Of a DNA stretch of 6,786 bases, positions 5,601-6,786 are shown one piece after another (position 1 is the stretch's first letter; the number at the start of each line of letters is the position of its first letter). The notes below the pieces were generated by a model. That model was not told the origin of the DNA and searched no databases. It was given only the letters and a program-made list of their open reading frames with translations. A program made the translations under genes and the position numbers. The stretch is from Oscillospiraceae bacterium (GTDB taxonomy: Bacteria; Bacillota; Clostridia; Oscillospirales; Oscillospiraceae), in NCBI GenBank assembly GCA_020025425.1, contig JAHHSD010000070.1, positions 1-6,786 of the forward strand, given 5' to 3'.

Positions 5601-5608
5601 CCAACAAT
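5580..5608. promoter_or_regulatory. 7-bp inverted repeat flanking the DUF624 -35 box (operator candidate)
   Basis: ATTGTTG (5580-5586) and CAACAAT (5602-5608) are perfect inverted repeats with a 15-nt spacer. Their centres are 22 bp apart, about two helical turns, and the -35 box lies between them. The ATTGT/ACAAT core also occurs in inverted orientation across the transporter promoter, with different spacing. A dimeric regulator could bind here, but chance cannot be excluded in AT-rich DNA. Confidence 0.4.
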
Positions 5609-5647
5609 ATACCGTTTTTTATTTTATATTTTTGTATATTATGACTA

Positions 5648-5671
5648 AAATCAAGCCTTATCAGCTGATTT
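5648..5671 (-). terminator. Weak terminator-like hairpin after the RpiR gene
   Basis: On the minus strand AAATCAGC pairs with GC-T-TGATTT (one bulged base) around a seven-nt loop, followed by a short T-rich stretch. It starts 19 nt past the regulator stop codon. The stem is AT-rich and the tail short, so it may only partly stop transcription and allow some read-through into the DUF624 gene. A perfect 10-bp palindrome, ATCAGCTGAT at 5660-5669, overlaps it. Confidence 0.3.
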
Positions 5672-5689
5672 CATGCGGAATCCGCGGCC

Positions 5690-6547
5690 TCACAGGTGCT
5701 TGCGGGACAGCTCCTTGCCCACCAGCTCCCGGCGCTGCTCCAGCTGCTGGCCGCAGCTCATACAGTAGCAGGTGAACAGAGCGTCCACCACATAGAGCTG
5801 GGAGAACAGTGCGTCAAAGGAGCCGAACTGGAGGGGCCGCTCCTCCGCTCCCGAGATCAGGACCACGTCGGCGTGCTCCGCCGCCGGGGACCGGGAGAAC
5901 CGGGTGACCAGGATCAGCTTGGCTCCCACCTGGCGGACAGTCTCAACCGCGTCCATGATCTCCAGCGTGGCTCCCGTGTAGGAGAAGTAGACCACCACGT
6001 CCCCGGGCAGCAGATTGGCCATAGCGATGGTCTGCATATGGGAGTCCAGCACCGTCTGGAACTTGGAGCCGATCACGGCAAACTGCGTCCAGGCCGTCAT
6101 GGCCACAGAGGAGTGGTTGCCCTGCCCCAGGAACAGCACATGATTCGCCGCCAGCAGCAGCTCCACCGCCTGTTTCAGCTTCTCCGGGTCCAGCATCCTG
6201 GCCGAGTGGCGCAGGACCTCCTCCTCCCGGAGCCGTGTTTTTACCAAAATTTCCTCCGGACCATCCCCCGCCCGGATCTCCGGACTGCCCTCCGGCTGGC
6301 TCTGGTGTACATTTAATATGTTGGCCCGGGCCAGCTCCAGCTTGAAGTCGTGGAACCCGGACAGCTTCAATTTCCGGCAGAATACAGACACTGTGGAGAC
6401 CGCCACATTGCACTCGGCGCTCAGCTCCGTGATGCCCAGTCCCTGGCAGTATTTCTGATTGGCCAGCACATAGTCGGCAATCTTCTTTTCCGCTGTTGTA
6501 AAGAGATCGTACTCCTCCAGCATTCGGTCGGTAATGCTCTTGTTCAC
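5690..6547 (-). CDS. MurR/RpiR-family transcriptional regulator (HTH + SIS), likely sialate-locus regulator
   Basis: A 285-residue DNA-binding regulator. The start is GTG at 6545-6547 (MNKSITDR), with GGGGAGG seven nt upstream. The N-terminal HTH_6 domain spans about residues 1-77, with the recognition segment GITELSAECNVAVSTVSVFCRKLKLSGFHDFK at 38-69 (the typical RpiR pattern). A linker to about 120 leads to a SIS sugar-phosphate isomerase-like domain at about 125-260, with the phosphate-sugar loops GQGNHSS (141-147) and SYTGAT (189-194). RpiR-family NanR proteins of other bacteria sense ManNAc-6-P or related amino-sugar phosphates. By position this protein probably controls the transporter-nanA operon and perhaps the esterase. 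The palindromes in their promoters are candidate sites. Whether it represses or activates cannot be read from sequence. MurR-like control of MurNAc use is the alternative, but no MurNAc gene is seen here. Confidence 0.92.
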   Translation of the reverse strand: MNKSITDRMLEEYDLFTTAEKKIADYVLANQKYCQGLGITELSAECNVAVSTVSVFCRKLKLSGFHDFKLELARANILNVHQSQPEGSPEIRAGDGPEEILVKTRLREEEVLRHSARMLDPEKLKQAVELLLAANHVLFLGQGNHSSVAMTAWTQFAVIGSKFQTVLDSHMQTIAMANLLPGDVVVYFSYTGATLEIMDAVETVRQVGAKLILVTRFSRSPAAEHADVVLISGAEERPLQFGSFDALFSQLYVVDALFTCYCMSCGQQLEQRRELVGKELSRKHL

Positions 6548-6554
6548 GTTATGA

Positions 6555-6561
6555 CCTCCCC
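6555..6561 (-). promoter_or_regulatory. Shine-Dalgarno site fixing the GTG start of the RpiR regulator
   Basis: On the minus strand GGGGAGG lies seven nt before the GTG at 6547. The only ATG close by on this strand (6562-6564) is out of frame, so the GTG start is favoured. Confidence 0.8.
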
Positions 6562-6577
6562 ATTTTCTATCCTTTAT

Positions 6578-6607
6578 ATTTTAATCGCTTTTGAACCAAA
6601 TGTCCAA
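6578..6607 (-). promoter_or_regulatory. Probable promoter of the RpiR regulator gene
   Basis: On the minus strand -35 TTGGAC (6602-6607) and -10 TAAAAT (6578-6583) are 18 bp apart. The region is AT-rich and lies between the epimerase terminator and the regulator Shine-Dalgarno. An inverted repeat, TCCAA at 6603-6607 with TTGGA at 6613-6617, overlaps the -35 box and might allow autoregulation. The boxes are only moderately close to consensus. Confidence 0.5.
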
Positions 6608-6615
6608 TTCTTTTG

Positions 6616-6663
6616 GAAAAAGCCAACCCCGAAGGCCGGCCACAGGGTCGTTCTTCGGGGTTG
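6616..6663 (-). terminator. Intrinsic terminator of the upstream epimerase-like gene
   Basis: A perfect 11-bp stem (6624-6634 with 6653-6663, CAACCCCGAAG / CTTCGGGGTTG) encloses an 18-nt loop that holds the small palindrome GCCGGC. On the minus strand it is followed after GC by a five-T run (6617-6621). It ends the transcript of the gene whose stop is at 6706-6708 and insulates the regulator gene from it. Confidence 0.85.
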
Positions 6664-6705
6664 ACAGTTCAATTCATGGGTTCCGCCCGGGAGACAGGGC
6701 CGGGA

Positions 6706-6786
6706 TCAGCGGTCCAGGATCTCGCCGATCATGGTGTCCACCCAGATCAGGCAGCGGGGCAGATGGAAGGGGCCCTTGAAGGTGCT
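6706..6786 (-). CDS. Probable N-acylglucosamine 2-epimerase (AGE family), last 26 residues (partial)
   Basis: The minus strand has an open frame entering at the window edge and ending with TGA at 6706-6708; the visible C-terminus includes FKGPFHLPRCLIWVDTMIGE. The pattern KG-x-FH-x-PRCL followed by a short amphipathic helix resembles the C-terminus of N-acylglucosamine 2-epimerases (renin-binding-protein type), where the FH.PR segment contributes a conserved active-site His and Arg. Such enzymes interconvert ManNAc and GlcNAc, the step after NanA. They replace the ManNAc-6-P epimerase route in some anaerobes. The identification rests on 26 residues recalled from memory, but the codon pattern, the terminator just downstream, and the linked nanA all agree. 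The rest of the gene is outside the window. Confidence 0.65.
   Translation of the reverse strand, partial: STFKGPFHLPRCLIWVDTMIGEILDR

Noticed and set aside
5591..5604. Catabolite-responsive element at the DUF624 promoter
   Set aside because: The left half TTGAAAACG fits, but the right half does not keep the required CA end, so it is too weak to call.
1..6786. tRNA, rRNA, CRISPR array or insertion sequence
   Set aside because: No cloverleaf-like segment, regularly spaced repeats, transposase-like protein or terminal inverted repeats were seen on either strand.

Overview
The window reads as part of a sialic acid (N-acetylneuraminate) utilisation locus of an anaerobic, probably gut-dwelling Firmicute. 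Coding DNA is GC-rich, intergenic regions are AT-rich, and Shine-Dalgarno sites are strong (AGGAGG-like). Promoters match the sigma-A consensus with 17-18 bp spacers. The set of families (CUT1 ABC transporter without its own ATPase, RpiR regulator, DUF624 protein) is typical of Clostridia. The genus is an inference; an Oscillospiraceae-like (Flavonifractor/Oscillibacter-type) genome would fit.

Layout, right to left. At 6706-6786 (minus) lie the last 26 codons of a protein that looks like an N-acylglucosamine 2-epimerase (ManNAc/GlcNAc epimerase), followed by a strong intrinsic terminator (6616-6663). An RpiR/MurR-family HTH-SIS regulator follows (5690-6547, minus, GTG start), then a DUF624/YesL-like membrane protein (4916-5545, minus) with its own promoter. 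Convergent to it is a plus-strand SGNH/GDSL esterase (4209-4871, GTG start) that ends in a terminator hairpin. Divergent from the esterase, across a 248-bp two-promoter region, is the main minus-strand operon: lipoprotein sugar-binding protein (2611-3960), MalF-type permease (1486-2403), MalG-type permease (585-1472), and N-acetylneuraminate lyase nanA (1-541, cut by the window edge).

How they would work together (inference from family knowledge): the lipoprotein captures a sialic acid or derivative outside the cell, the two permeases import it using an ATPase encoded elsewhere, and NanA cleaves it to ManNAc and pyruvate. The epimerase would convert ManNAc to GlcNAc, and the RpiR protein would sense a sugar-phosphate intermediate. 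The cytosolic esterase could remove O-acetyl groups from imported sialic acid. The DUF624 protein has no known function but commonly accompanies such transporters.

The most interesting non-coding structure is a set of inverted repeats sitting inside or against the core elements of the promoters, and a two-hairpin block after the binding-protein gene that probably lowers transcription into the permeases. No RNA genes, mobile elements or CRISPR arrays were seen.
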